Below are positions 1 through 7,031 of a stretch of DNA of 64,000 bases, piece by piece. Under the pieces are notes generated by a model. It was not told the origin of the DNA. It did no database searches and was given only the letters and a program-made list of their open reading frames with translations. The DNA comes from Devosia sp. XK-2 (GTDB lineage Bacteria; Pseudomonadota; Alphaproteobacteria; Rhizobiales; Devosiaceae). The DNA is taken from contig NZ_CP146608.1 in assembly GCF_037113415.1 (NCBI RefSeq), positions 2,872,501 to 2,936,500 of the forward strand, given 5' to 3'. The translations under genes and the position numbers were made by a program. Within the stretch, counting starts at the first letter, position 1, and each line of letters opens with the position of its first letter.

Positions 1-1
1 C

Positions 2-145
2 GACAGCCACTCCTCCACCATGGCTCTGGACCAGACCAAGGTGATGGATGGCAATTTCGTGTCGGTCCTCTCCTGGTACGACAATGAATGGGGCTTCTCC
101 AACCGCATGGCCGACACCGCCGTGGCGCTGGGCAAGACCCTCTGA
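2..145 (+). CDS. gap: Glyceraldehyde-3-phosphate dehydrogenase, C-terminal end (partial)
   Basis: The first 47 complete codons of the window are the C-terminus of a type I glyceraldehyde-3-phosphate dehydrogenase, which oxidises glyceraldehyde-3-phosphate to 1,3-bisphosphoglycerate with NAD(P) in the cytoplasm. The family hallmark [12 protein letters not shown] lies in the readable part, followed by the usual short C-terminal helix ending in LGKTL. The catalytic cysteine and the Rossmann fold lie upstream of the window. A strong terminator follows 25 bases after the stop, so gap is not co-transcribed with pgk, which lies 2.8 kb downstream behind unrelated genes; in many relatives the two are adjacent. 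Confidence 0.95.
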   Translation, partial: DSHSSTMALDQTKVMDGNFVSVLSWYDNEWGFSNRMADTAVALGKTL

Positions 146-170
146 TTGGACTGCAAAACTGACTTGGAAA

Positions 171-196
171 GGGCGCCCTGCGGGGCGCCCTTTTTA
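171..196 (+). terminator. Rho-independent terminator of gap
   Basis: GGGCGCC and GGGCGCCC arms form a GC-only stem around a short loop and run directly into TTTTT at 191-195, 25 bases after the gap stop codon. This is a textbook intrinsic terminator on the plus strand. Confidence 0.9.
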
Positions 197-222
197 TTGC
201 TCCGCCCTATCTTCAACCTCGA

Positions 223-291
223 TGTCACCCCGGCGAAAGTCGGGGCCCATCATGAGATTTCAGGATAATCCCGGCCTGAGCCAGGATGACA
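223..291. repeat. Degenerate cruciform intergenic repeat
   Basis: The ends TGTCACCC and GGATGACA form an imperfect outer inverted repeat. Inside are two smaller hairpins, CCCCG...CGGGG at the left and TCC.GGC...GCC.GGA at the right. The layout resembles a palindromic repeat scattered between genes in many Hyphomicrobiales (consensus roughly GTCATCCCGGCGAAAGCCGGG). This copy has diverged. Membership is recalled from the general pattern and was not checked against a library. Confidence 0.55.
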
Positions 292-343
292 GCCGGAGAA
301 TGTTGATGCAATGTGCCTCACAGTTGCACACCGGCGGTGACCA

Positions 344-877
344 ATGACCCTCAACCGATCCATCCGCTGGCGCGGCCTGCATCTGCAAACCCTCGAACAC
401 TGCCACGTCATTGCCAATGGTCGCGACACGCGCATTCGCGGCACCATTATCGGCCCAGATTTTGGCCTGTTCTATCGGCTCAAGCTCGATGAAAACGGCC
501 ATACCCGAACCGTAAAAATCGAGCGAACCGACGGCAAGACACTTGAGCTATTCGCCGATGGCGCTGGCGGCTGGTCAGATGATCGGGCCGAACCCATTTC
601 GGCCCTGCGCGGCTGCATTGATGTCGACATCTGGCCGACGGCCCTGACCAATTCCCTGCCCATCTGGCGACAGGACTGGCAGGACAACCAGCAGGTGTCC
701 TTCGCCATGGCCTGGATTGACGCAACTGACCTCTCGTTCAAGCGCTCCGAGCAGATTTATGCCCGGCTCGATGCCACCCATTTCCGCTACCAGTCCGACA
801 ATTTCGAAGCCGTGCTGGATGTCGACGCCGATGGGCTGGTCACGAACTATCCCAGCCTATTCCGCTTGGCAGACTGA
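344..877 (+). CDS. Putative glycolipid-binding (PF06475-like) protein
   Basis: This 177-residue cytoplasmic protein has no signal peptide or membrane segment. Its layout matches the putative glycolipid-binding family (Pseudomonas PA1994 type): an N-terminal RWRGLHLQTLEHC segment, a central FGLFYRLKLDENG strand, a CIDVDIWPTALTNSLPI segment near residues 91-107, and a C-terminal VDADGLVTNYPSLFRLA signature. The family has a beta-fold solved by structural genomics, but its physiological role is unproven. The ATG at 344 has only a weak GGCGG-like ribosome site. The gene stands alone between the gap terminator and the convergent DUF1772 gene. Confidence 0.75.
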   Translation: MTLNRSIRWRGLHLQTLEHCHVIANGRDTRIRGTIIGPDFGLFYRLKLDENGHTRTVKIERTDGKTLELFADGAGGWSDDRAEPISALRGCIDVDIWPTALTNSLPIWRQDWQDNQQVSFAMAWIDATDLSFKRSEQIYARLDATHFRYQSDNFEAVLDVDADGLVTNYPSLFRLAD

Positions 878-881
878 GCCG

Positions 882-1379
882 TCAGCGACGCTTGAGCATC
901 ACAAGGCCCCACCCCACCAGCATCAGGCTGAGACCTGAGACCACAGTGCGCAGCGCGTTCCAGAATTGCCAGGGTGCCGAATAGGCCGTCCAGACCTGCC
1001 CGGCCGTTTCGATATCGACGGGAATAACGACCTGCGCCAGCGCCGCGTTCATTGGGACATTGACCACCATCGTCACGGCAAACGCGCCGAATAGATAGAG
1101 AATGCCGGCTGCACCAAATGCAACGGCAGCACGGTGTCGACTGTCCAACCAGGCCAACGCCGCCGCAGCGAGCGCCACAATCGGTGTGCCGAAAAAGGCC
1201 GGAGCGAACACAGCGTTTCGCACACTGGCATTCATGGCTTGCATGGCCTCAATCGCAACGCGTGGGTCGGCGGCATCCAACCCCCACATGGTGGAGCAGA
1301 CCCAGGCGTAGAAGAAGCCAAATATCCCTCCGCTCAACAGCAGGGCCAGAAGCGAGATCGGCAGGATCAGAACGTGCAT
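882..1379 (-). CDS. DUF1772 (anthrone oxygenase family) membrane protein
   Basis: This 165-residue integral membrane protein has four predicted hydrophobic helices, at about residues 5-25, 59-77, 87-106 and 143-161. It carries the DUF1772 signatures ASVRNAVFAPAFFGTP, FAVTMVVNVPMNAAL and YSAPWQFWNALRTV. Fungal members are called anthrone oxygenases, while bacterial members are uncharacterised and often sit beside TetR regulators. It starts 13 bases after the stop of the upstream TetR gene on the same strand, so the two form an operon, and the TetR protein probably controls it through the tandem operators upstream. Its substrate is unknown. Confidence 0.75.
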   Translation of the reverse strand: MHVLILPISLLALLLSGGIFGFFYAWVCSTMWGLDAADPRVAIEAMQAMNASVRNAVFAPAFFGTPIVALAAAALAWLDSRHRAAVAFGAAGILYLFGAFAVTMVVNVPMNAALAQVVIPVDIETAGQVWTAYSAPWQFWNALRTVVSGLSLMLVGWGLVMLKRR

Positions 1380-1392
1380 ATTGTCTCGCTTT

Positions 1393-2007
1393 CTATGCGC
1401 CCGGCTGGGCTGAATACAGTTGAAGAAAACAGGCTAGGGCGTGCACACTGCGCTTCGCGAGCACGTCGTCGCTCGGCACGGGCATGGCGCCCGTCACCCG
1501 GCGCACCTGCAGATCGCCAATAAGCAGGTTGAAATAGGTGTCGCGCGCCTCCGCAACCGTGTCGAATGAGACTTGCCCCGCCTCTTTGGCGCGCAGCAGC
1601 AGCCGGTCCAGTCGCGATGCCACTTCTTCCCGTCCATGGTGTGCCAGAAGCGGGCCAAGTTGCCCGGTTTCGGCGGCATCCACGGCCGCCGCGCGATTAA
1701 GGGCAATGGCCCGGTCGCCGGTGAGCATGCCCAAAAGCGCCGGACCGAGCCGTTCGAGACCGGCCAACGGATCGCCCTGCTGCTCCAGCACATTGTCGAT
1801 CAAGGCGCTAACGCGTGCGGCATTGCCCTCCACCAGGGCCGCAAACAAACCCGGCTTGCTGCCATACCAGCGATAGAGCGTTTCAGTCGAAGCCTTGGCG
1901 CGCTTGGCAATGGCCAGCAGGGAGGCCGATTTGTACCCGACCTCGCTCATCACCGCATAAGCGGCATTCTCGATTTCGGCCCGACGTATGCTCTCAGAGT
2001 CAGTCAT
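1393..2007 (-). CDS. TetR/AcrR family transcriptional regulator
   Basis: This is a 204-residue TetR-type repressor. The N-terminal helix-turn-helix covers about residues 8-55 (AAYAVMSEVGYKSASLLAIAKRAKAS, then TLYRWYGSKPGLFAAL). A C-terminal ligand domain follows. It starts at the ATG at 2007 and is first in an operon with the DUF1772 membrane protein. Two tandem palindromes lie 9 to 47 bases upstream of its start, which implies autorepression. The small plus-strand membrane gene starting near 2141 diverges from it and could share the control. The ligand cannot be inferred. Confidence 0.85.
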   Translation of the reverse strand: MTDSESIRRAEIENAAYAVMSEVGYKSASLLAIAKRAKASTETLYRWYGSKPGLFAALVEGNAARVSALIDNVLEQQGDPLAGLERLGPALLGMLTGDRAIALNRAAAVDAAETGQLGPLLAHHGREEVASRLDRLLLRAKEAGQVSFDTVAEARDTYFNLLIGDLQVRRVTGAMPVPSDDVLAKRSVHALACFLQLYSAQPGA

Positions 2008-2015
2008 AACGTTGT

Positions 2016-2054
2016 CCGTAAATTTCTTTACGGCATAGCGTAAACATTTTTACG
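2016..2054. promoter_or_regulatory. Tandem TetR operators
   Basis: Two copies of the same inverted repeat lie side by side. CCGTAAA-TTTC-TTTACGG spans 2016-2033 and is perfect over 7 bp per arm. CGTAAA-CATT-TTTACG spans 2039-2054 and is perfect over 6 bp per arm. Their centres are 22 bp apart, about two helical turns, so two dimers would bind the same DNA face. They sit directly upstream of the TetR gene. Confidence 0.8.
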
Positions 2055-2140
2055 GATACCGCGTCAACCCCACCCGCGAGTCACGCCGCTGTCACCAAAT
2101 CGGTCTATTGGCTGCATCCGTCTCGGCAATGGAGCAGCAC

Positions 2141-2422
2141 ATGTTCCTCCTCACCAAGCGTATTTCCATGGGCCTGCCCCTGGCATGGCTACTCCTCGGC
2201 CTTTTGCACCTGCCCTGGCTGCTCCCGGTTCCTGCTGCCCTCATGCTGGGCTTTCTCACCTGGCGGCATCGCCACATCCTCGCCCAGGTCGGCACAGCGC
2301 CCCTCGCCAGCGACGGTTTCGCCAAACATGTCATGGTCGACGATCTGCTGCGCCTGGCCGGGCAGGTTCTGCTCTCGCCTCTGCTCTATCTCCTGGGCGC
2401 CAGCTTCGCCGTGACTCCATAA
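2141..2422 (+). CDS. Small two-helix membrane protein, unknown function
   Basis: This 93-residue protein has a hydrophobic hairpin, with helices at about residues 12-27 and 28-41. A charged WRHRH segment and a weaker C-terminal hydrophobic stretch (about 70-90) follow. I chose the ATG at 2141 because GGAG at 2131-2134 lies six bases before it; an in-frame ATG at 2129 overlaps that site. I recognise no family. It diverges from the tetR-DUF1772 operon, whose tandem operators lie about 90 bp upstream, so co-regulation is possible. Whether it is a real gene rests on the ribosome site and the membrane pattern only. Confidence 0.5.
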   Translation: MFLLTKRISMGLPLAWLLLGLLHLPWLLPVPAALMLGFLTWRHRHILAQVGTAPLASDGFAKHVMVDDLLRLAGQVLLSPLLYLLGASFAVTP

Positions 2423-2740
2423 CCGCTTGAGCCTCAGATCATTCCGATCCCCTCAAGAGGTACTGCAACAAACTTATCCCCGCCGCCCAGACCTCCCACA
2501 TACTGCCTCCGTCCCCGCCGACAACACGCGGTACCGACGAAGTGCCGGGCGGGGAGACGGGCTGGTTGGGGTCGCCCAGCCGGATGCGTGTATGCTGACC
2601 ACCGGCCGCCCAGCTGCGGGGCGGTGACAGGCGGCGATGGATGTTTCGGCGTCCGGGCCAAATGCCTTTCACCGGCCCCAAGGGGATGGGCAACCTCAAA
2701 AGGGGGCCGCTCGATGCATGCGTACGAAATCCCGGTCGTG
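2423..2740 (+). other. GC-rich, highly structured intergenic stretch (ncRNA candidate)
   Basis: No convincing gene lies between 2422 and the pgk start at 2926. The stretch 2481-2636 can fold on itself. CGCCGCC (2481-2487) pairs with GGCGGCG (2630-2636). GGCTGG/CCAGCC (2560-2565/2576-2581) and CACCG/CGGTG (2600-2604/2622-2626) make inner hairpins. Two CCUCC-type motifs (in ACCTCCCAC and GCCTCCG near 2490-2510) could pair with ribosome binding sites, as in several alphaproteobacterial small RNAs. I do not recognise an Rfam family: the 6S, SRP, RNase P and tmRNA hallmarks I know are absent. Confidence 0.3.
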
Positions 2741-2790
2741 AGAAGCGGCTTTCGCCTCTTCTTTATTTACCAGAGGCGAAAGCCGCTTTT
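2741..2790 (+). terminator. Long hairpin with T-run upstream of pgk
   Basis: AAGCGGCTTTCGCCTCT (2743-2759) and its exact complement (2772-2788) form a perfect 17-bp stem. A G-U and an A-T pair extend it, and the loop is 12 bases. The 3' arm ends in TTTT. It could end an upstream RNA, such as the structured stretch before it, or act as an attenuator or protector in the pgk leader, since the pgk start is 135 bases downstream. Confidence 0.65.
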
Positions 2791-2925
2791 CACCGTGCCA
2801 ATCCGGAGACGTCAGCGTCGTCCGGCGTCGAACCATGCCTGCGAGAAATTTTCTCTCCCCGCTTCCGCCAAACGTGCCACTCTGCTACCCACGGCAAGAC
2901 TAGAACTGACCGTGGAGGCAGCATA

Positions 2926-4128
2926 ATGAGCACCGGCTTCAAGACCCTGGATGAACTTGATCTGACGGGGAAGCGCGTGCTCCTCAGGGCCGACCTCAAC
3001 GTGCCCGTGGCCGATGGCAAGGTCACCGACGCCACCCGCATCGAGCGTCTGGTGCCCACCATCCGCGAAATCGTCAAAAAGGACGCCAAGGTCATCCTGC
3101 TCAGCCATTTTGGCCGTCCCAAGGGCAAGGTGAACCCGGAATTTTCGCTCGAACAGGTCTGCTCTGCCGTTGCCGACCAGACGGGTCATCCGGTCGGCTT
3201 CGTCGCCACCGATTGGGTCGATGTCAGCGCTGCCAAGGCCGCTATTGACGAAGCGCCCGCCGGCGCAGTGCTGGTGATGGAAAACACCCGCTTCCATCCC
3301 GGCGAAGAAGAAAACGATGTCGAACTGGCCAGGCGCATGGCCAGCCTGGGCGACATCTATATCAACGACGCCTTCTCTGCTGCTCATCGGGCCCATGCCT
3401 CGACCGAGGCGCTGGCGCATTTGCTGCCGGCAGCTGCAGGCCTTGCCATGCAGGCAGAACTCGAGGCCCTTGAAGCAGGCCTGGGCAAGCCCAAAAAGCC
3501 GGTCGTGGCCATTGTCGGCGGCGCCAAGGTCTCCTCCAAGATCGACCTGCTCGAAAATCTCGTCACCAAGGTCGATGGCCTGGTCATCGGTGGCGGCATG
3601 GCCAATACGTTCCTGTTTGCCCAGGGTTATGGCGTGGGCAAGTCGCTCTGCGAAAAGGACCTCGCCGATACGGCTCGCCGCATCATGGACAAGGCCGAAA
3701 AGTCCAATTGCGCCATTATCCTGCCCATCGACGCGGTTGTCTCCTGGCACTTCAAGGCCAACTCGCCCACCCGCCTCTATGGCGTCGACGCCATCGATCC
3801 GGACGGCATGATCCTAGATATCGGCCCCTCCTCCATCGAGCGCATCAACGGTGCCATCGACGATGCCCATACTGTGGTCTGGAACGGCCCCGTCGGCGCC
3901 TTCGAGATGGAGCCATTCGACGCCGGCACCGTTGCCATCGCCAAGCACGTCGCCAAGCGCACCCATGACGATCTTCTGGTTTCTGTCGCCGGCGGCGGCG
4001 ACACTGTCGGCGCCCTGGCCCATGCCGGCGTCAAGGACAAGCTGACCTATGTCTCCACCGCCGGCGGCGCTTTCCTCGAGTGGATGGAAGGCAAGCCCCT
4101 GCCGGGGGTGGAAGCGCTGAAAAAGTAA
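2926..4128 (+). CDS. pgk: Phosphoglycerate kinase
   Basis: This 400-residue protein is the usual length for bacterial phosphoglycerate kinase, which transfers phosphate from 1,3-bisphosphoglycerate to ADP in glycolysis and the reverse in gluconeogenesis. It shows the N-terminal [10 protein letters not shown] signature, the HFGRPKG substrate loop, [25 protein letters not shown] before the hinge, and the nucleotide-binding GGGDTVGAL near the C-terminus. I chose the ATG at 2926 because GGAGG (2914-2918) lies seven bases upstream; an in-frame extension further upstream lacks homology-like sequence. It is monocistronic and ends in a bidirectional terminator shared with the convergent aldo/keto reductase. 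Confidence 0.97.
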   Translation: MSTGFKTLDELDLTGKRVLLRADLNVPVADGKVTDATRIERLVPTIREIVKKDAKVILLSHFGRPKGKVNPEFSLEQVCSAVADQTGHPVGFVATDWVDVSAAKAAIDEAPAGAVLVMENTRFHPGEEENDVELARRMASLGDIYINDAFSAAHRAHASTEALAHLLPAAAGLAMQAELEALEAGLGKPKKPVVAIVGGAKVSSKIDLLENLVTKVDGLVIGGGMANTFLFAQGYGVGKSLCEKDLADTARRIMDKAEKSNCAIILPIDAVVSWHFKANSPTRLYGVDAIDPDGMILDIGPSSIERINGAIDDAHTVVWNGPVGAFEMEPFDAGTVAIAKHVAKRTHDDLLVSVAGGGDTVGALAHAGVKDKLTYVSTAGGAFLEWMEGKPLPGVEALKK

Positions 4129-4133
4129 CAAAA

Positions 4134-4154
4134 AAGGCCGGGCAACCCGGCCTT
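4134..4154. terminator. Bidirectional terminator between pgk and aldo/keto reductase
   Basis: AAGGCCGGG-CAA-CCCGGCCTT is a perfect 9-bp stem. An A-run precedes it and a T-rich tract (CTTGGTCTTT) follows it. It lies 5 bases after the pgk stop and 17 bases from the stop of the convergent gene. Confidence 0.85.
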
Positions 4155-4170
4155 CTTGGTCTTTGCGGCC

Positions 4171-5001
4171 TTAGAACGTCGCCGTCACCGGGTCCGACCC
4201 GATCCGCCCATCGGCGGCATCGAGCCCGGCAATCGCCGCCTTGTCTTCATCGCTCAGCACAAAGTCGAACACGTCGAAATTCTCGACGATCCGGCTCGGC
4301 GTCACCGATTTGGGGATCACCACCAGCCCCAGATCGAGATGCCAGCGGATGATCACCTGCGCCGGGCTCTTGCCGTGGCGACTGGCGATTTCCCCGATCA
4401 CCGGATCGGACAGCACCTGACCCTGTCCCAGCGGGCTCCAGCTCTCGGTCACAACGCCGAGCTTGTCATGCTTGTCGCGCATCACCTTCTGCTGGAAGCG
4501 CGGATGCAGCTGGATCTGATTGATCGCAGGGGTCACACCGGTTTCCCGGATCAGGTCGTCGATATAGCTGCCCTCGAAATTCGAGACGCCAATGGACTTC
4601 GCCTTGCCCTCTTCCCGAAGACGGATCATTGCCTTCCAAGTCTCGACATATTTGCCCCGGAATGCCGAAGGCCAATGGATCAGATAAAGGTCCACATAGT
4701 CCGTACCCAGACGTTTGAGGCTAGCATCCATGGCACGAAGGGTTTCGTCATAGCCCTGATCGTCATTCCACACCTTGGTCGTCAGGAAGATATCCCCGCG
4801 ATCTACGCCTGAGGCTACAATGCCCTTACCGACGCCTTCTTCATTTTGGTAGACAGCGGCGGTGTCGATATGCCGGTAGCCGGTTTTGAGAGCCGTGCTG
4901 ACCGCCTCGACCGCCACGTCGTTCGGGGTCTGCCAGACGCCCAGACCCAGTTGCGGGATCGAACGGCCGTCATTGAAGCTCACGTGGGGTTGCGTGCTCA
5001 T
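4171..5001 (-). CDS. Aldo/keto reductase (2,5-diketo-D-gluconate reductase type)
   Basis: This 276-residue cytoplasmic NADPH-dependent carbonyl reductase belongs to the aldo/keto reductase superfamily. The catalytic tetrad is visible as D46 and Y51 (HIDTAAVY), K76 (TTKVWN) and H109 (LIHWPS). The NADPH-binding IPKSVTPSRIVENFDVFDF segment is near the C-terminus. The sequence is closest in style to the DkgA/DkgB (AKR5) group, which reduces 2,5-diketo-gluconate and small aldehydes such as methylglyoxal. The true substrate cannot be read from the sequence. It is convergent with pgk and divergent from fba, and shares a 214-bp promoter region with fba. Confidence 0.9.
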   Translation of the reverse strand: MSTQPHVSFNDGRSIPQLGLGVWQTPNDVAVEAVSTALKTGYRHIDTAAVYQNEEGVGKGIVASGVDRGDIFLTTKVWNDDQGYDETLRAMDASLKRLGTDYVDLYLIHWPSAFRGKYVETWKAMIRLREEGKAKSIGVSNFEGSYIDDLIRETGVTPAINQIQLHPRFQQKVMRDKHDKLGVVTESWSPLGQGQVLSDPVIGEIASRHGKSPAQVIIRWHLDLGLVVIPKSVTPSRIVENFDVFDFVLSDEDKAAIAGLDAADGRIGSDPVTATF

Positions 5002-5122
5002 CTGTCTGTCCTGACTTTTTTGGATATGGGCGCACGGGGCACCGCGGGAGAGATCGTCAACTTACGATGATGCTCCTCAATCGCCAACCCCCGCCGGGGT
5101 TCCACGTCCGTCTTCCATACAA

Positions 5123-5183
5123 GATTAGCCTTTCGTCGCATATCCGGAGGTCTAATCGAAACCGGCGTAACGAAAGTCTAATC
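5123..5183. promoter_or_regulatory. Spaced inverted repeat in the fba/aldo-keto reductase divergent promoter
   Basis: GATTAGCCTTTCGT (5123-5136) is complemented with one mismatch by ACGAAAGTCTAATC (5170-5183). A third GTCTAATC copy lies between them at 5150-5157. The arms end 32 bp before the fba start and sit between two divergent genes. No regulator with this exact motif is known to me. Confidence 0.55.
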
Positions 5184-5215
5184 TTGGGGCCAGTCAATAT
5201 TCGAGGTTTCTCTCC

Positions 5216-6244
5216 ATGACCAAGTCGCTCAATGCCATTGCCCAGAAGCTGATGACCCCCGGCATGGGCATCCTGGCCGCCGATGAATCCGAAGGCACCA
5301 TTGGCAAGCGCTTTGCCAAGATCAACCTGCCCAACACGCTCGATCTCCGGCGCGATTATCGCGAAATGCTTTTTGGCGCCACCGAGGCGATGAAATCCTA
5401 CATTTCCGGCGTCATCCTCACCGAAGAAACCCTCAAGCAGGAAGCCGCCGACGGCACGCCCTTCCGCGCCACCCTGGCCGATGCCGACGTCATTCCCGGC
5501 ATCAAGGTTGATCGTGGCGCCTTCCCTATGCCCGGCGAAAGCGGCGAGAAGATTACCGAAGGCCTCGACGGCCTCAGGCAGCGCCTGGCCCATTATGCCG
5601 AGCTGGGCGCCGGCTTTGCCAAATGGCGCGCCGTCATCACCATCAACGACATCGCCCCCACCCGCAACAATATCCGCGCCAATGCCCATGTGCTGGCCCG
5701 CTATGCCATGCTCTGCCAGGAGGCTGGCATCGTGCCAATTGTCGAGCCCGAAGTGGTTGGCGATGGTGAACCGGGCAATCACTCCATGGAGCGCTGCGCC
5801 CAGGTCACCGGCGATGTGCTCGAAAATGTCTTCAAGGAACTGCGTCTGGCCGGTGTCGATCTGGCCGGCATGTTGTTGAAGCCCAACATGATCCTGCCCG
5901 GCATCAACTCCCGCGAGCGCCCCGGCATCGAAGAAGTTGCTCGCCGCACGGTCGATGTCCTTAAGGAACATGTCCCTGCCGCCGTGCCCGGGATCGCCTT
6001 CCTTTCGGGCGGTCAGACCGACGAGGAAGCCACGGCCCACCTCTCAGCCATGAACCGGATGCCTGGCAAGCCCTGGCCCATGACCTTCTCTTATGGCCGC
6101 GCCCTGCAAAATGTCGCCCTGCGCACCTGGGCCGGTCGACGGGAGAATTTTACATCGGCGCGCGAGGCTTTTGCGCACCGCGCCCATATGAACTCGCTCG
6201 CCGCTATCGGCGAATGGACCAACGATCTGGATCGGGCCGCCTGA
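5216..6244 (+). CDS. fba: Fructose-bisphosphate aldolase, class I
   Basis: This 342-residue enzyme is a Schiff-base (class I) aldolase that cleaves fructose-1,6-bisphosphate to dihydroxyacetone phosphate and glyceraldehyde-3-phosphate. The GILAADESEGTIGKRF motif is at residues 18-33, KWR at 136-138, the VEPEV acid motif at 177-181, and the Schiff-base lysine is K222 in LLKPNMILPG. The C-terminal SYGRALQNVALRTWAG also fits the family. The class I enzyme is metal-independent, unlike the class II enzyme in many other bacteria. The gene is monocistronic, with a repeat-rich promoter upstream and a GC hairpin downstream. Confidence 0.95.
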   Translation: MTKSLNAIAQKLMTPGMGILAADESEGTIGKRFAKINLPNTLDLRRDYREMLFGATEAMKSYISGVILTEETLKQEAADGTPFRATLADADVIPGIKVDRGAFPMPGESGEKITEGLDGLRQRLAHYAELGAGFAKWRAVITINDIAPTRNNIRANAHVLARYAMLCQEAGIVPIVEPEVVGDGEPGNHSMERCAQVTGDVLENVFKELRLAGVDLAGMLLKPNMILPGINSRERPGIEEVARRTVDVLKEHVPAAVPGIAFLSGGQTDEEATAHLSAMNRMPGKPWPMTFSYGRALQNVALRTWAGRRENFTSAREAFAHRAHMNSLAAIGEWTNDLDRAA

Positions 6245-6281
6245 TCCCTACCGTCTCACCGCGGACCCAACGTCGCGGCTG

Positions 6282-6312
6282 GCGCGCGCTTCCTCCCGGG
6301 GCGCGCGCATCT
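6282..6312 (+). terminator. GC hairpin after fba
   Basis: Two GCGCGCGC arms separated by about 10 bases form a very stable stem 38 bases after the fba stop, followed by a short T-rich ATCTTTAT. It is probably an intrinsic terminator, although the T tract is weak. Confidence 0.55.
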
Positions 6313-6332
6313 TTATCCCCGCCGGCGTGCCA

Positions 6333-6398
6333 TTGCCTAAAATGGGGTCAATCCCCTATTGAGGCATGTCCCTTTCTTGCCAAAATGGCTCAATAGGG
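6333..6398. repeat. Repeats in the leader of the ThiE-like gene
   Basis: TTGCC(T)AAAATGG followed by TCAAT occurs twice, at 6333-6352 and 6377-6394. CCCTATTGAG (6354-6363) is complemented exactly by CTCAATAGGG (6389-6398). GGGG-TCAAT-CCCC makes a small hairpin at 6344-6356. The block ends 27 bases before the start codon, so it may be an operator or a structured leader. Confidence 0.45.
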
Positions 6399-6425
6399 AA
6401 CGACGCGTCACTTTCCGGGAACATC

Positions 6426-7031
6426 ATGGCTCCGCAGCTCTACCTCATCACGCCGGAAAATCCGCCATCCGAGCAGTTCCCGCGCCAGCTTATGAGCGTC
6501 CTGTCCGGCCCCGAAATCGCCGCGCTCCTGATCCGGCGCGGTTCGCTGGACGAACAGGGTTATACTGACCTGTCCGCACGCCTCATTCAGATCGGCCAGG
6601 CCGCCGGCGCCGCCGTCCTGCTTGAGGACGACGTGGATCTGGCGCGGAGACTCGGCGCCGATGGCGTGCATGTGACCGGCGGCGGTATCAAGGCCATTCG
6701 CGCCGCGATCGGCGCACTCAAGCCCGACGGCATTGTCGGCGTGGGCAATATCCGCTCCCGGCATGACGCCATGAGCTTTGGCGAACTGGATGTCGACTAT
6801 GTCATGTTCGGCCCGCTGAGCGGTCCCGCTGATCCTGGCGCCGCCGACTTGGCGAGCTGGTGGGCGGAGACGTTCGAAGTGCCTGCCATCTATGCCGACC
6901 CCGCAATCGAGGCGGCGGCGCTCGATACCACCGGCGCCGAATTCGTCGCCCTATCCGACTGCATCTGGGCGGCAGACGATCCAGCCGCAGCCCTTCTGGC
7001 ATTCGACAAGGCCGCCAGGGCAGCCGCATGA
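6426..7031 (+). CDS. Thiamine-phosphate-synthase-like (ThiE/TenI family) protein
   Basis: This 201-residue TIM-barrel protein has the overall ThiE/TenI layout: LYLITPE at the N-terminus, AAVLLEDDVDLARRLGADGVHV in the middle, and GIVGVGNIRSRHDAM then DVDYVMFGPL. The residues that mark a working thiamine-phosphate synthase are missing. The usual G-x-H-x-G-Q-x-D reads GVHVTGGG, and the phosphate-loop region after FGP is not the PT.TK form. It is therefore more likely a TenI-like or repurposed paralogue than the biosynthetic enzyme. Its stop overlaps the ATG of the Sel1 gene (ATGA), so the two are translationally coupled. Confidence 0.75.
   Translation: MAPQLYLITPENPPSEQFPRQLMSVLSGPEIAALLIRRGSLDEQGYTDLSARLIQIGQAAGAAVLLEDDVDLARRLGADGVHVTGGGIKAIRAAIGALKPDGIVGVGNIRSRHDAMSFGELDVDYVMFGPLSGPADPGAADLASWWAETFEVPAIYADPAIEAAALDTTGAEFVALSDCIWAADDPAAALLAFDKAARAAA

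Noticed and set aside
2423-2740. 6S RNA, SRP RNA, RNase P RNA or tmRNA as the identity of the structured region
   Set aside because: The conserved motifs I know for SRP (GGAAGGAAGCAGC-like), RNase P and tmRNA are absent, and 6S could not be supported from the pairing pattern. Only a generic ncRNA candidate is kept.
2588-2926. 112-codon frame between the small membrane gene and pgk
   Set aside because: No ribosome site. Its sequence is dictated by the structured DNA and the 17-bp hairpin at 2741-2790. Its stop only touches the pgk start by chance.
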